A DNA stretch of 64,000 nucleotides. Origin: Daphnia carinata. Its lineage: Eukaryota > Arthropoda > Branchiopoda > Diplostraca > Daphniidae. A program made the position numbers and the translations under genes. Below the pieces are notes generated by a model, which had not been told where the DNA came from, made no database searches, and saw only the letters and a list, made by a program, of their open reading frames with translations. Positions within the stretch are counted from its first letter, which is position 1; each line of letters starts with the position of its first letter. The DNA lies in NCBI RefSeq assembly GCF_022539665.2, contig NC_081337.1, positions 9,338,679-9,402,678 of the forward strand. Direction: 5' to 3'. Below, piece after piece: positions 34,267-50,300 of this stretch.

Positions 34267-36900
34267 ATGCGACGAGTCAGACTAAAAGTAGCACCTAATT
34301 TGGTGTCGGGTCCCCGGTCGTCTAAAGTTGCAATTACAAACGTTGGTGATGGCCCAAATGATAAAGAACCAACACCCAGCGTTGATGACCCAGTTGCTGA
34401 CCAAGATTTACCAACACTGCCAAATTCTTTAACTGTAGAAGTTAAAAATGTAGATAGCTCAACATCTCATGTTGCAGTCGTACCTCCTCCTACCAAATCT
34501 GAAATGGCCACAGAACCATCAGCTCAAGAAGTCACAGCTCACTGTGTAGATAAAGAGAATGTTATTACAGGAGTATCTGATGAAGTGTCAAGTGAAAATC
34601 TAGTCAACGCTGCAGCCAATGAGCAAAACACCAGTGCGTCTTCTTTTTCCCGTTATAAGGCTAGAAACAAAGTTCGTCCAGTCATTAGAGATGCCCCTCA
34701 CCGCATCAGAACCTTCTCTAGTGCTAGTGAGTCTGAAGATGATGCAGCAAAGAGGCAATCTAGAACACCACTTTCCCCTGTAAAGAAATCACCTAGCAAA
34801 ATGGATAATGTTGAAGCAGCACCCTTACCAACAACAAAAACTGTGACAGAGAAGGGAAAAAAAGGAAAGCGGAAACGTAATGAGAAGACTCCTCTTGAGA
34901 TGAAAAAAGCAATTATGAGGCAGAAGGTATTTCTAAGTTAAGTAAACATAGAAGCTCATTTAAACAAGCTCTTTTGAACTTAATTTGCAAATGGTCAAGT
35001 GGACAGAAAGCAGCTGACCATGTTTGATTTAATTTACTACAATCCAGCAGATGGAGATAGACCGTAAGTTTAGACATTTGGCGGAATGGTCTTCAATATA
35101 TTTTTTTAATGCATTTTATTATTAGACCGAACGCGACAGAAAAATTGCAAATGCGACTCAAGCCGTACGAGATTGAAGCACTTTCACAAGAAAACCAAGC
35201 TGAGAGAGATGAAAGCACTGGTAACGCTATTTTGGATGAGAGGTTAGCTGAAGAAGAAGAAATGCGTCAGATGGAAGGAAATCCACAGACCGAGATAGAC
35301 GAAGAAGACAAACAACCAGAAGAGACAGAGGAGGATAAACAGATAGCGGAAGTGGAGGAGGTGGAAGAAGAAGAAGAAGAGGAAGATGCCATGCCCGTTC
35401 CACAAGTTCGTTTAGGACCGGATGGTGAAATCATATTGGATGAACGAAGCTTGGTAATAACAATCTCCTTGTATAAAACAGACCAATACTTCTAGATATT
35501 TTTTTTTCAGGTAATTGACACCAGCGAAACGAAAAGAAACAAGAGCCAGTTGGCGAATGCCCCCATCATAATTGAAAATTCTTCTACAACTGTAAATTAC
35601 GGTTCGTGGCGCAAGAGACCCCGTGCTGGTCGTTGGAGTGTGAAAGGTAGTATTTATTCACATGTGTCAGCGTCTTTTTTTATTATTCTTATAAATAAAT
35701 AATTATTTTACCTTATTTTGACAGAAACGGCTCGCTTCTATCGAGCGTTAAATATGTTGGGTACAAATTTTTCGTTGATGGTGAAGCTCTTTCCTGGCCG
35801 TGATCGCATTGATCTGAAGAGGAAGTTTAAATCTGAAGAGAAAACGAACCCTACTTTAGTCGATAAAATAATAGCCACCCAGATACCGTTTGATATTTCC
35901 CAGTTTATGGATGTAGAAGGTAAGCACGAATATCCCTTTTCCCTCTCTTATAGTAGTACATTACTGCCCAGTTCTTAGTAAGGTTCATTTCCGTTGCCAA
36001 TACCAGAGACGGCCATATCTAACTAACTAAAACGATGTTGATGGGGATAGAGAGAGACGCCGGGAGATAGTATAAATCGATCAGTCAGATAGAACGTCTA
36101 GTACTGGCAGCTAGTTTCTCCTTCTATTAAATCAATGCATTTACTATACTTATTTTCTAGTAGATGAAGATTCAAGTGGCAATGAAAGTACAAGCAAAGA
36201 ATCATCAAAGAAAAAAACTGCCGGTAAAGCTGCTAAAACGCGCCAATCATCTAAGACGACAAGCAAAGAACCTAAAATGAAGAGGAAAGAGAAAACTGTG
36301 AAAAATTCGCATATCCAAGAAACAGTAAATGACGATGAGGGTGATCCAGAGGAAGCGTTAGGTGAACGTCTAGAATCTCCTGCTGAAACAATACCAAGCG
36401 AAAATTCAGAAGAAGAAGTAGAACCCCCTCGAAAAGAACGAAAGAAATTGCGAGTAACCGAATCTGATGAATCACCGGTTGGAAGTAGAAAACCTGCAGG
36501 GTCTCGAATCCGCAAAATAAAAGGAAAGAAAATTGTCTCGCAATGTGATTCCGATGGAGATTATCCAACAAGTGAAAATGCGGTCGCCAAACAGCCAGCT
36601 GGCCTAAAGAAGAATGCTCATCCAACTTCTCCCAATAACCCGCTTGACAACTTACTGAATTCGCCCCTAGGACAAATCGGTTTAGAGCAAGGTGGGTTAA
36701 CTGTCGTTGAAAATCCTACAGCATCCAAGCAGGCGCCTTCTTTTCTAGTCCCACCGGCTTTGGCCGAAGCCAATCCCGCTTTTGCTCAAGCCGAACCCGG
36801 AAGTTTAGTTTTAGTGTCCGAGCCTAACCCCGGGGATCCAAACAATCAATTAGTTCATGTCTACCGTATTTCGGAACCCGTAAAGCCAGTACCATTGTAA
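34267..36900 (+). CDS. BDP1: BDP1, TFIIIB B'' subunit, 703 aa, 6 exons
   Basis: Exons are 34267-34926, 35011-35063, 35126-35453, 35511-35646, 35725-35919 and 36161-36900 (2112 nt). The start at 34267 gives MRRVRLKVAPNL, like the basic N terminus of BDP1; an earlier in-frame ATG at 34234 would add 11 residues. Features in order are a disordered Ser/Lys-rich region, LTMFDLIYYNPADGDRPP, a very acidic Glu-rich segment (about 270-320) and the extended SANT domain (RWSVKETARFYRAL, LGTNFSLM, LFPGRDRIDLKRKFKSEE, about 385-450). A charged tail follows. BDP1 joins TBP and BRF1 in TFIIIB to recruit and open promoters for RNA polymerase III. The tail is much shorter than in vertebrate BDP1. It converges on RCHY1. 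Confidence 0.92.
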
Positions 36901-37436
36901 GTATTCCTGTACTACTTAACCGGTTAGCTTCGCTTTTTTGTATTTATGTATGTTTGTTGCCATCTGAAGTTTATTTTCTTCCTACTATGAATTATTAGGT
37001 CATAATGTAAGGTAACAGCGTATATTTATACATGGTTGTTAATTTAAAATGTCCAGTAGGTACATTCCACGGAGAAGTAAGAAAGAAGTGCTTAAATCAG
37101 TTGTAATGAAACGTAATATTACAAGAAACTCAGAATGCTGCACAGGAGTACCTTCATAATGTCGGATATGAAATTTTTTTCCGGCAGTGTCCACTTTCCA
37201 TCTACTAGCGTAATTACACCTGAATTTCCTTCCTTTCACCTGACATTTTGCTTATCCACTATTGGTGAATTATAATTTGACGGCATATTCTACCCACTGC
37301 AACGAGATAAGGGCAATGAAACAGGTATCGAACATCAGCAGATGGCTGACGCGGTATGAGTTACTTGGATGAGAAAAAAAAATCACAAAAACTGTTGAAC
37401 TAATGTCACCAAAAGGCTCCAAGATGCCTGCCGTCA

Positions 37437-37442
37437 AATAAA
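37437..37442 (+). terminator. possible polyadenylation signal AATAAA
   Basis: The first clear plus-strand AATAAA past the BDP1 stop is about 540 bp downstream, close to the end of the convergent RCHY1 gene. If it is used, the two 3' UTRs come close or overlap. Confidence 0.3.
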
Positions 37443-37586
37443 GGGGAAGATTTCACGGATGAAAATACAAAAGCCTTTAAATACAAAAAATCGGCCACTT
37501 TAGTAGCTGGCAAATAGAATTATTGCCTGTCATACAATAAAAGATAGAAGATAAACATCTTCCAGCTTTTGATACTTCATGGCAGT

Positions 37587-38989
37587 TTACTCTGAGTTTG
37601 GAGTCTGTTCTCTGACTACTGTCAAATATAAAATAAATTACGTGATTGCTAAGAATGATCCGGGAGAAAAGAATTGCACATACCAGGTCGATTAACAGGG
37701 CCACCGCTCCTGCAGGTATTATACGATCCGCAGGGTGCGTTTTGGCACTTTGCTCCAAGGGGATGCATGGGGACTTCAGAGAACTACACATAAAAGAGTA
37801 AGTTGAAAACAAAACCATATCCTATTGCAGAAGAGATTCTAACCTGATGGCAGTCGTTACACAAAATCGTGACAAAAAAGTTTTGATATTCTACAGGCAT
37901 TGGGGTCGATGCAATCTCCTCATCTAAAATACGCCAATACTAAATGGGACAAAAAAAAATAGTGTTATAGAATATTTTTAATTATATTGACTTAATACCG
38001 AATCCATTGGCATCATAGATGTTTGACAGACTGGGCAGGCGTAGTGGCCTCGATGAATGAAAGAGTTGAAACACGTGCGGTGAATCAAATGTCCACATGA
38101 CGGGATGTGGGAAGGAATCCTTGAAGTATGAATATCCTCCAGACAAATGGGACAGTTGGTTCTGCTCATTTTTTCCACACACTAAGTAAGTTAATTTAAT
38201 ATAAGTAACTGAAGGATACCTATGGAAAACATTCATAGCAAATTATGAATAGATTTACTCTGTGTTGGTTTTCAAGTTTCTTTGGTAGGCACATATCACA
38301 TGTTTGGCAGTGAAAAAACTTGTCTCTTCCACCTACTCTACAAATACCTGAAATAATGAAAAATTGCTTCCATCAACCATAAGACTTCAAACTTTTAATC
38401 CAAAATATTAAGAAAAAGCTTACCACATCCATCACAGTGATATTGTTTTTTATCCTCATCATCAATGAGCTTGCATTTTCCGCAGAAATACTGCAAAGTC
38501 AAGTTTTATTGATTGTTTTATCAAAATTTTTTCATGGTCACTATTCTTTCATACCTGCCCAAAAAGGATACCACAATTGGAGCAATTTTGCTGAACCGGC
38601 TGCTTTGTTTCACACACTGAACACATGATTTCATCTACATTCTTGCGATTAAGGGTGTGTTCCTCTTTTTCATCATGGCAAAATCTGCAGGTGTACACTT
38701 TACCACAACAAGGTGTCTGAAAAGGTAAAGGGTAAATGTACAAATTGATTACTAATCAGATTTTGTGGACAGTCACTCAAATTAAGAAAAAACAATTACT
38801 CCTGGTGACAAACTATTTTGCCGATTGAACCACAATTTAACACGTAATTGATTTTACCCATCAAAATTTTATCGCTAACTTCTCTATGCAGCATTGATCG
38901 GTTAAAAACACAATGCATATACTCACCACCAATTTACATTTCCGTTTATAATGCTCGCAACCGTATTCAACATTCTCTTCCTCAGCCAT
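37587..38989 (-). CDS. RCHY1: RCHY1/PIRH2, RING and CHY zinc-finger E3 ubiquitin ligase, 263 aa, 8 exons
   Basis: Exons are 38989-38927, 38716-38555, 38490-38424, 38347-38259, 38181-37999, 37939-37844, 37783-37684 and 37618-37587 (792 nt). The protein opens with [20 protein letters not shown] of the CHY zinc finger. The CTCHY finger follows ([23 protein letters not shown]), then a complete RING-H2 finger [22 protein letters not shown] at about residues 137-179. The C-terminal rubredoxin-like zinc ribbon ([21 protein letters not shown]) completes the human RCHY1 architecture and length (261 aa). RCHY1 ubiquitinates p53 and other substrates; the targets here are unknown. The last exon, 10 residues, is the least certain; without splicing, the frame ends shortly after the donor. 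Confidence 0.93.
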
Positions 38990-39940
38990 TTTATCTCTGC
39001 CGAGCACTAACTGCGAGTCAGTTGTGGGATGTCTGTATGTGTGTACACAGAGAGAAAAAAAACACGCGTTTTCAGATACTGAGTACAGACATAGACTGCC
39101 TATACTGGAGTACGGACTGATCGGCGATTGTTTTGTCTGCCACGTACAATTGAAAAAGGAAATAGTATATTAAGCTATGTAAAACAATGGCACACTTTGT
39201 TATCGTTCTATACCCCTAAAATATTGCATTTCAGGATTTATTGCGATATTTTTAAAATAAAGAGTAACAATTAAAGGAAGTGATCAACTAAGTCTCTAAA
39301 TATATTTTTGTTCTATTACTTAAATGGTTCAAATACAAAATCTAAACATCTAATGGTTTGAAAATAATTCACAGATCTTTTCTGCTGTAACCTCAAGCAA
39401 AAAATTAGGATTCCCCCTGCCACTTCGACAACCTCGACCGTGTAACATGGGTGGTCGGTCACGTTTGCGTTACGCGAATTGTGTACTAGTAGGGTGCCGT
39501 TAGACCTCAAAGAACAGGGATGCATTAGTTTTTTCTTTTGACTGGTTCGTTATCATTCTATACTTATGATGCTTGGTATTTATTAAAACTTTGGTATTTC
39601 AACTCAATTTATAGTTCATTTGCTTTCTTTACTGTAGATGAATGTGTAGTTTGCTAGATGGCGTTGATTACATTTTCCTACCCTTCCTTCTTTCCTTCTC
39701 AAACGCAATTTCTCAAAACATCTAGCAGTGTTGCCAAACTGGAAAATCTTTTAAATGAAAGAAAATGAAACAAAAATATAAAAAGCTCAAAAAACTTGGG
39801 GTTGGGAGAGATTTTTAAAACAGTGTTTCGACAAAAGTATGCTAATTTTGCCTTACCTATCGAAAGGAGAGGAAGGGCTCAAATCGAACGAGATGTTAGA
39901 TCTTAGCTTAGATGTTCTCGTGCTTCCCACGAGGTCGGTC
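38990..39940. other. intergenic DNA
   Basis: The region upstream of RCHY1 and of the small plus-strand gene. No supported coding sequence; the 70-codon minus frame at 39316-39525 has no partner exons or family resemblance. Confidence 0.4.
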
Positions 39941-39941
39941 G

Positions 39942-39976
39942 TATAAATCGATCTGGCTAATGTACACTACCAGTTC
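39942..39976 (+). promoter_or_regulatory. TATA box and initiator
   Basis: TATAAAT at 39942-39948 followed by CAGTTC at 39971, spacing about 29 bp, is a classical core promoter. It lies 46 bp before the ATG of the small gene to its right. Confidence 0.55.
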
Positions 39977-40021
39977 TAAAAGTTGTCGGCGCGAACACGA
40001 ATTTGGTTGTAACATTCTATA

Positions 40022-40638
40022 ATGGTTGATGCTGTTCTGCGTGAACCGAATCCAACAACTCTATTATTTTGTACTTTTTGTGACCTTGAATCGTTTTCCA
40101 TCAGTGTAAATTCGAATCTCATGCCAGAATCTATTCGAAAAGTGAACAAATTTGATCAGATTGGAACACTTTTAAACAAGATGATTCGCCGAATATCGAC
40201 TCTTCTTAAATGCTCTCGAAATGTGATAATGGAGAACAGTAATGCCATGACGACTGGCGAAAGCACATGTATCGAAACTTTTAACCGTCTTGGTGATGAG
40301 CAGATCTTGCCGAAGGAGGTGCATCAGCTAACGGGCACGAGTAGGCACCGAAACAACGAGGTATGGAACTTTACTTGATTTTATTTATGTGAACGTACAC
40401 AATGCTAGTATTTCTTTTTTCCCGCCACTTCTTGCATCGAAACATTTACAGTCCATGTTAGAATTGTTTCCGTACATCTACAGCTAATGCAAACGAAGCC
40501 GTATTTTACATGTATGTATTCATCAAGAATCGAGTAATATCGTGTGACTAGTGTGTGATCAGAGTAGGCTTTCCTAATCGTTGTTCTGAGCAGGACTCTG
40601 ATTCGCGAAGAGATTTCAGAGCTCCTTTTCACTTATAG
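40022..40638 (+). CDS. unrecognised small protein, about 127 aa, 2 exons
   Basis: Exon 1 (40022-40360) opens in the context ATAATGG just downstream of the TATA box. It ends at a good donor (CGAG|GTATGG). Exon 2 begins at 40594 after GTTCTGAGCAG and ends with TAG at 40636-40638, adding SDSRRDFRAPFHL in frame. Without splicing the protein would end five residues after the donor. The sequence has no signal peptide, membrane segment or known motif; it has several Cys near the start (FCTFCDLESF) and a Lys/Arg-rich middle (IRRISTLLKCSR). The function is unknown. It converges on KRI1, whose polyadenylation signal lies 84 bp beyond this stop. Short or rapidly evolving genes of this kind need transcript support. 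Confidence 0.45.
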
Positions 40639-40721
40639 GAGTTCTATCACCAATCTTTATTTGAAAGGGAAAAAGGTCGAGCTTTTGTCTCGTTGGAGAA
40701 AAATTCGAAGAATGAACGTCT

Positions 40722-40727
40722 TTTATT
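40722..40727 (-). terminator. polyadenylation signal AATAAA of KRI1
   Basis: AATAAA on the minus strand, 87 bp past the KRI1 stop codon. Confidence 0.65.
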
Positions 40728-40813
40728 TTAGAGAAAACATTTCGGAATATGCACTTCAGTTCAATCAAACCATACAATATTTTGCAACGTACATTGGTGA
40801 CTTTCACGATGCT

Positions 40814-44325
<3,512 letters not shown>

Positions 44326-47300
44326 CTTTTTATTTAAGGGTTTGGCAATTTAGTTAGCACAGGGATTTATTGTCGTCAAATATCACCTTCGCAAACTCTA
44401 ACAACAACCTCAGATAAACGTAGAACCACGTGTGGAGTTTATTTTAGTTTCCTAATGTAATAATTGCAAGTTGTGTCGTCTGCTTCAGTCCGAGATCGAT
44501 CGAATCGGTTTTTGCGATTTGTCGAAAAGGATAGTCGATATTTTCATCAAAGCCGATACGATTTGTATACAAAAAATTACTCAAATGTTGAACGTGTTAC
44601 AAATAATAAGAAACCGTCTCTAATGCCAAAACAGCATTGGGGAACAGTTTTATTTGCCTCATTTTATTTTGAAAAAGATTGCTTAATTTGTACTCCCAAT
44701 ACGTACGCTGGGGTACGTAACCAGAGGTACCAGAGGGCAAATCAAAAGTGAAAAATCTTTTAGTTACAAAAGCTAACTACAAAAAGAATTATAACTACCT
44801 ATAATCGTTTTTGTGTTCTCATTTGAATCTAGACAGTTGTATGCATGTGCTTCACTTCAAATGTTTTCTTTTGAATATGATATTTTGGAAGTTCCGAGGT
44901 TATTTTTCTTTTTTAAAAGCCTGTCCAAGTCTTTAGGAAACGTAATGGCACAACATTCTTTGCAAGTGTTTTGACCATGTTTACATAGACATGAAAAGAT
45001 GGCATTGAAAAGGGCGACGGTATCAGTGAAATCGTTTACTCGAAGTAGTCGACTCGATGATAAATTACTGTTCAGAGTCTATTCAGATAGATGGAGGGTT
45101 TCCTTTACAACATTTTAGCACCCGAAATGATGAATATCAGACGTCTGATGAATAGCGAGCTGCACATCCTTGTACTGTTGACGGATGGTTCCCAGATCTA
45201 GCGCGTATTAACCGCACGCTGCCCTACGACGTTCGAAGTGACGGAGACCCCATTACTATTATTTAATCTCAAGTTGGATGAAAATCCAAACATATGCGTC
45301 ATTCGTTAACTTGGGTACGGTGGTCTTTGTTCCTTTGACGGCGAACTTCGTTAGACGGTTGGTGGCCGTCGCTGGAGCAACGCAACCCTAACCAGTCACA
45401 CAATTATATTTGGCAATCGAATCATGACGTTTTAACCTTTTTTTTGGCAGCGCAAAAAAGGAAGAGGTAGATTAATTAATATAATGACTTTTGGTTCTGG
45501 TTTTGACAAGGATTCCATCTCACCTCTCATTAAGGGTGTGCCCGTTCCCACAAAGAACGATTCGAACTGATTTTAATTGAATTAGAATACGCACGACTCT
45601 TTCACTTTGTTTACATGAGAGAAGCATAAACGTGCAGGCCTGTGTTCTCTATTGCCCCTATTTTGCCTGATGAAATTAAAAGTGTAAATGGCAGGCCCAG
45701 CGTGAGCTAACGTGGCCTGGCGTGCAAGAGCTATTTTTCCTTTTTACCAAGCAAGCCAGGATCAATATCCACGTATAGGTTTAACTCGTGTTGTGTCAAT
45801 AAAAAAAAAAAGAAAACAAAAGGCCGAAACTTTAATACGATTTTCCGCTTGATATACGCATACATACGTATTTTTTTATTGTTTATATCTAAGCGGGAGT
45901 TGACGGCACACCTTCAGGGTATGCACGTAAGATAGGTATCTGACAAGGTGAGCAAAAACTTGCCAGGTAAACGCAGACATACAGTATATTTTTTTAGATA
46001 AATATAAAAAAGAAAGAAAGAAAGAGAAAGGGGCGAAAAAAGGATGAAAGCTTGATGATTGGGGTAGCAGGTGCCTTGCTGTATTCTTTTCACAGTGCCA
46101 TATTGTATACGTTTCTCTTCTTCTGTTACATGCGTGCGTATTTCTTTTTTTTTTTTTTTCTCCGTAAGAAACTTTACTGGCCCAATGATTGGATGCTTCT
46201 TGCCTGTTTCCTCTTCTCTGTGCACTGACAGTATCCACTATAATGGCCCATAGACACTTGCGCATCTTTTCATTCCGACAAAAGTCTTTTACCAGCTAAA
46301 GGATGACGATCAACGTTTTGGCGTATATTGTATTTGATATGTTTCGCCCGCGGATGTGCGTGGGAAGCATCCGGATGCCAGTCATCAATCGAATATAGGG
46401 GAGTCTGCGTTGCTTGATGAGGTTTTTCTTCCATGACCTTTTGATGGTTGATATCTTACTCATACGTTTTCCACTTTTTTTCTGAGGGAGTTGTTGTGGG
46501 CAATCTCGACATTCTCTCTTGACACTTTTTCAGTTATTATCTACCCAATGCTACCGCAGATGTTGGCAACATCTAAACTAGCATTGCGAAAACTTACTGG
46601 AAAGACAAAATAATGTTTGGTGTTGCACGTTGTGAAAGCGATTGCGTTGCGTTTTACGTGTTAGTTTGTACTTTTGGTTTCTTTTGACTATTTCAATGCG
46701 GTACTGTAATTTCTTATTTATTTTTTTCGTTTCTTTATTGTTTTTTTTTTTCTGTTTGCCATTCTCCAATTTTTGTTGCAAAAATCAAACGAGTGCAACT
46801 ACCTTCAAGGCATCATTTGGGTATGGATCTAGTCCATGTTGTTTCCTAGATCAGAAAAAAGCAAACAAGGGCTTGGCTTTTTAATGCCATAACGATGTTT
46901 TAAAAATAACTTTTTAAACAACTGAGCTAATGGAATAATAACAAAAGGGCTATCGTCATATTTTAGTTTGCTATCTTTTTCCCCTTTTGGCCGGCAATCA
47001 TCAGTAACGAAGTTGTTTTCGATGCAATTACGTCGAGGTAATCCGGATGTTTCAGTTCGAAATTTAACATATTCAAAGACTCGCAGTCTTTTATTTTTAT
47101 GTCAACAATTGTGTTTTGATTGTCGCATCGTTAACGTTGTATGCGTTTTCCTAAACTATTCACATCTCTTTCAGTGATTGCTAAATATTCAAAATCTTTT
47201 TGTATACTGTCGTTGAGAAAACGCGGCTTAAAGCCATTTGCCAAACTGTGTGATAAGAGAAAAAGTTTGGGGCTATTCAACTATTTTCTGATCCTTCAGC

Positions 47301-50300
47301 GTTAGCCAAAAGTACGAAGCGATTTCTAACCATAAACACAAGTTCTCTTCAATAACTTGTTGACTTTTACAAATGCGCCCACACCTTTTGCTTTCTCAAG
47401 TTGTTCCGTAACGCGATAAGTTGGTTATATACTCCACCGCTCCCTTGTCTATCAAATAGTTCCTATAAATGTGTGGCAGTCAATTGACGTAGACGTTGAA
47501 CATATTTCAATAGACTTTTCTCCGTTCACATTTCCTTCCCGTTTGACACGACCATTATTGAGGAAGGAAAAATGTGTACTGGAAGTGAGTGTGTCGGGCT
47601 TGAACAATTTGCGTCTTGTGAAAGCCCATTAGTCAAAAGTGAGGGCATAGTGAAAAATCTTGTAGGTGTTTTGCTTTTATAAGAAAAATTTTCATTGTGT
47701 GCATCTGCACAGCTAATAGGGCTTTACCAATTGGAGAAGGGTCGTAATCATTTGCAATCATGTCACACACTCCGTCAACGTTAAAAAAATATTTTTGATT
47801 GAGATGGAAAAAAAAATCTGAGAAAAGTAAGGCCTACAAATTTGTCACGCGTGAAATATGGCAAGAAAAGAAACAAGACTAAACGAAATTTCTCGTCTTC
47901 TGCCCATTTACATTTTTTTCTTTTGTTTCATGTTTTCGCTTGTTGAAAAGCTGGGATTTTCACGGGAATAGAAACAGCCACGAAAGGATCAATATTTCAC
48001 GCTGGCAAAAAAAAAAATCATTATAGGATGCTATTGGGTTGGGTAGATACACAGGGTTACGACAAAAAAAAACTAACAAAGGCAAAAGTCGGATCTAGTG
48101 TTCGTCCATTGTGCGTTTGCCCTCTGATATCAACCATTTAGCCGCTAGCGAAAAAAAAGGCCTTTTGATGCTCTAGTTGCATTACCATTCATTCACCATT
48201 GATTTCACGTATTTCTAGTTTTCGCTTATTTTGCCTTGCGGCCACCAGTATTGACGCTGGTTGGCTCACAAAATAGAAATAAAAAACGACCTCATTTCGC
48301 CGTCTGTCAGCTATCTATTGAAAGAAAATGTTGAGGACTAACATAGCGAAAGATATCTGTTGAATTATTCATCAAAAGATGAGCAAAAGAAAATGTGGCA
48401 AAGATATTTCCTATATGTAATTCTCTTCTTCTTCTTCTGATTTCAGATAGACTCCCCACGTTTTCTCGGATCTCGTCAAAGACATCGGCAACCACAGTCC
48501 ACGAAAAAAAGAGAGCGGGGCGCTGATTTGGATTATTCAATAGGTAAGTAGGGGACGTGCATTTTGGAATAAATTCGTGATGTGTGCGTAGTAGTACGGG
48601 TTAGTGCGTTGGCTCATAAAATTTACGTAGCCAACTGTCTCACGTTCATTCGCATGGCTTCCAAATTGCATTGAAGTTTTTCTCTAAATCTAAAGCGAAA
48701 ATTCGCGGCTGTCTTTTTTTTTTTTTTTTTCCTTCCTTTTTTGGCTGATGAAGAGCAATAGAAGGACAAAGTAAAGTCCGTCACGCCTCGTTAAATCAAG
48801 ATTAAGATTTTTTGAACGTCCGTCATTATTAGTGCGCTGAGAAATTGAGAAATCATAGCGCTTAAGTTGGCAACTAGGGTCGCAAAGTTCTTCCACGAAT
48901 CTCTTTTTTTTCAGTTACTTATGGGATTAGTAGACGTCGAGAAATTATGCAAAGTGACTCGTTTTTTTATTTCTTTTTTATTTCACTTTTTCAAAGACGA
49001 TGGAAAAAAAATGACTCGTTTTTGGTTCTAAAAAATGTGCGTACGATTTTTGTTTTTCCCCTTTTCTGCCGCCCTCTTTATAGCAAAGGGAAAAGGTTTG
49101 TCCTGTTGGATCGTGCGCTTGCGTAGATTGTGTTGCTTGGCATCGTCTGTACGAACCGGCGGTACACGCGTATAGGGTAGGACGTGAATCGGTTCATCAC
49201 ACGGAAGAGTTGGGGGGGGGGTGGTTTTCGGGCATGTCAAAAACTCCTGTCTCATTATCCTCGCGTCAGCGGCCGTGTTCACAGTGCCTCCTACTGTCCG
49301 TGCATCCCAGTCGAATAATACCGGCCAATTTTGTTTGTTTATTCACAAATTTGGAACGTTTCTGCTAGTCACTTGTTTCATTGGTGCTAGTTGGTACAGT
49401 GACAACAGCGTTGCGGTTCTAAAATGAACAACGACAACCTTCATTTTTGAACGCCGCCATAGAGATTGGAAACCTCTTGGCTGTTTTTTTCTTTTTTTTT
49501 TTCCCTTTTTTTTTTTCTTTTTTTGTTTGCCTTTTTTTTTTGTCGGTGCATTTGGAATTCTATTGTTGGCCTCACTATGTCAAGCGTGGTCATTACCGCC
49601 TTGTCGGACTCTGTTTTGCAGTCATCCGCTTTGTCGGTTGTGTTCTTGCCACTAGGCCGCCTGCTGGTTACAGTTGAACAGCGCTAAAGAACATTCTCTT
49701 TCTACAAAACCAAAACGGCGGTAAGCTGCTTTACGTTTTCATAATGTTCTGCGCCGATTCACGTTGGGCTACGTAGCCCAGGTCAATGCCAAATCCCGTT
49801 GCACGATAATGAGTTCTAGATGGAATTGTGCAAGCGGTGGGCACGTCTTCTTTAATAGTTGATTGGCCGTAGGAAACTTGCCCACTACAACGTTGCGTTC
49901 TTACTCAGTGCTCTTGGCATGTATTCCCCTGTTCGATCGGATTGGGTCGATCCCATACAGACAGAGTGTCTTTATCGTTTCAGTATTTTATTTTGGCATC
50001 CTTTTATACGTCGAATGAAGCGGATTATTCGTTGGGCTTTCATCTTTGACATTGATATGCTAGACAGTCACACAGCGGCGGCTGCATGAAAAAGAAAGGG
50101 TTAAACCTTTATCGGATCACCTGCTTGTGTTGTTCCTTGTTGAACAGGTCACGACAACCACATCATGTCTGCATAGTTTAGTGCAGCCTGTCCTTTGTAT
50201 TTTCACCATTTTTTTTTCATTCCTTTGGCCGTTGTGTTTAAAAGAAAATGCGACAAGAAATGGGATGAATAATACCTCTACTTACGACCTGATCCGCGCA

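Noticed and set aside
36150-36625. Two long minus-strand frames opposite the BDP1 last exon
   Set aside because: Composition mirrors the charged BDP1 tail (Ser/Phe-rich antisense) and there are no splice partners.
45876-46265. Minus-strand 129-codon frame and overlapping frames at 45.9-46.3 kb
   Set aside because: Translation of A/G- and T-rich tracts in several frames at once, without splice partners or motifs.
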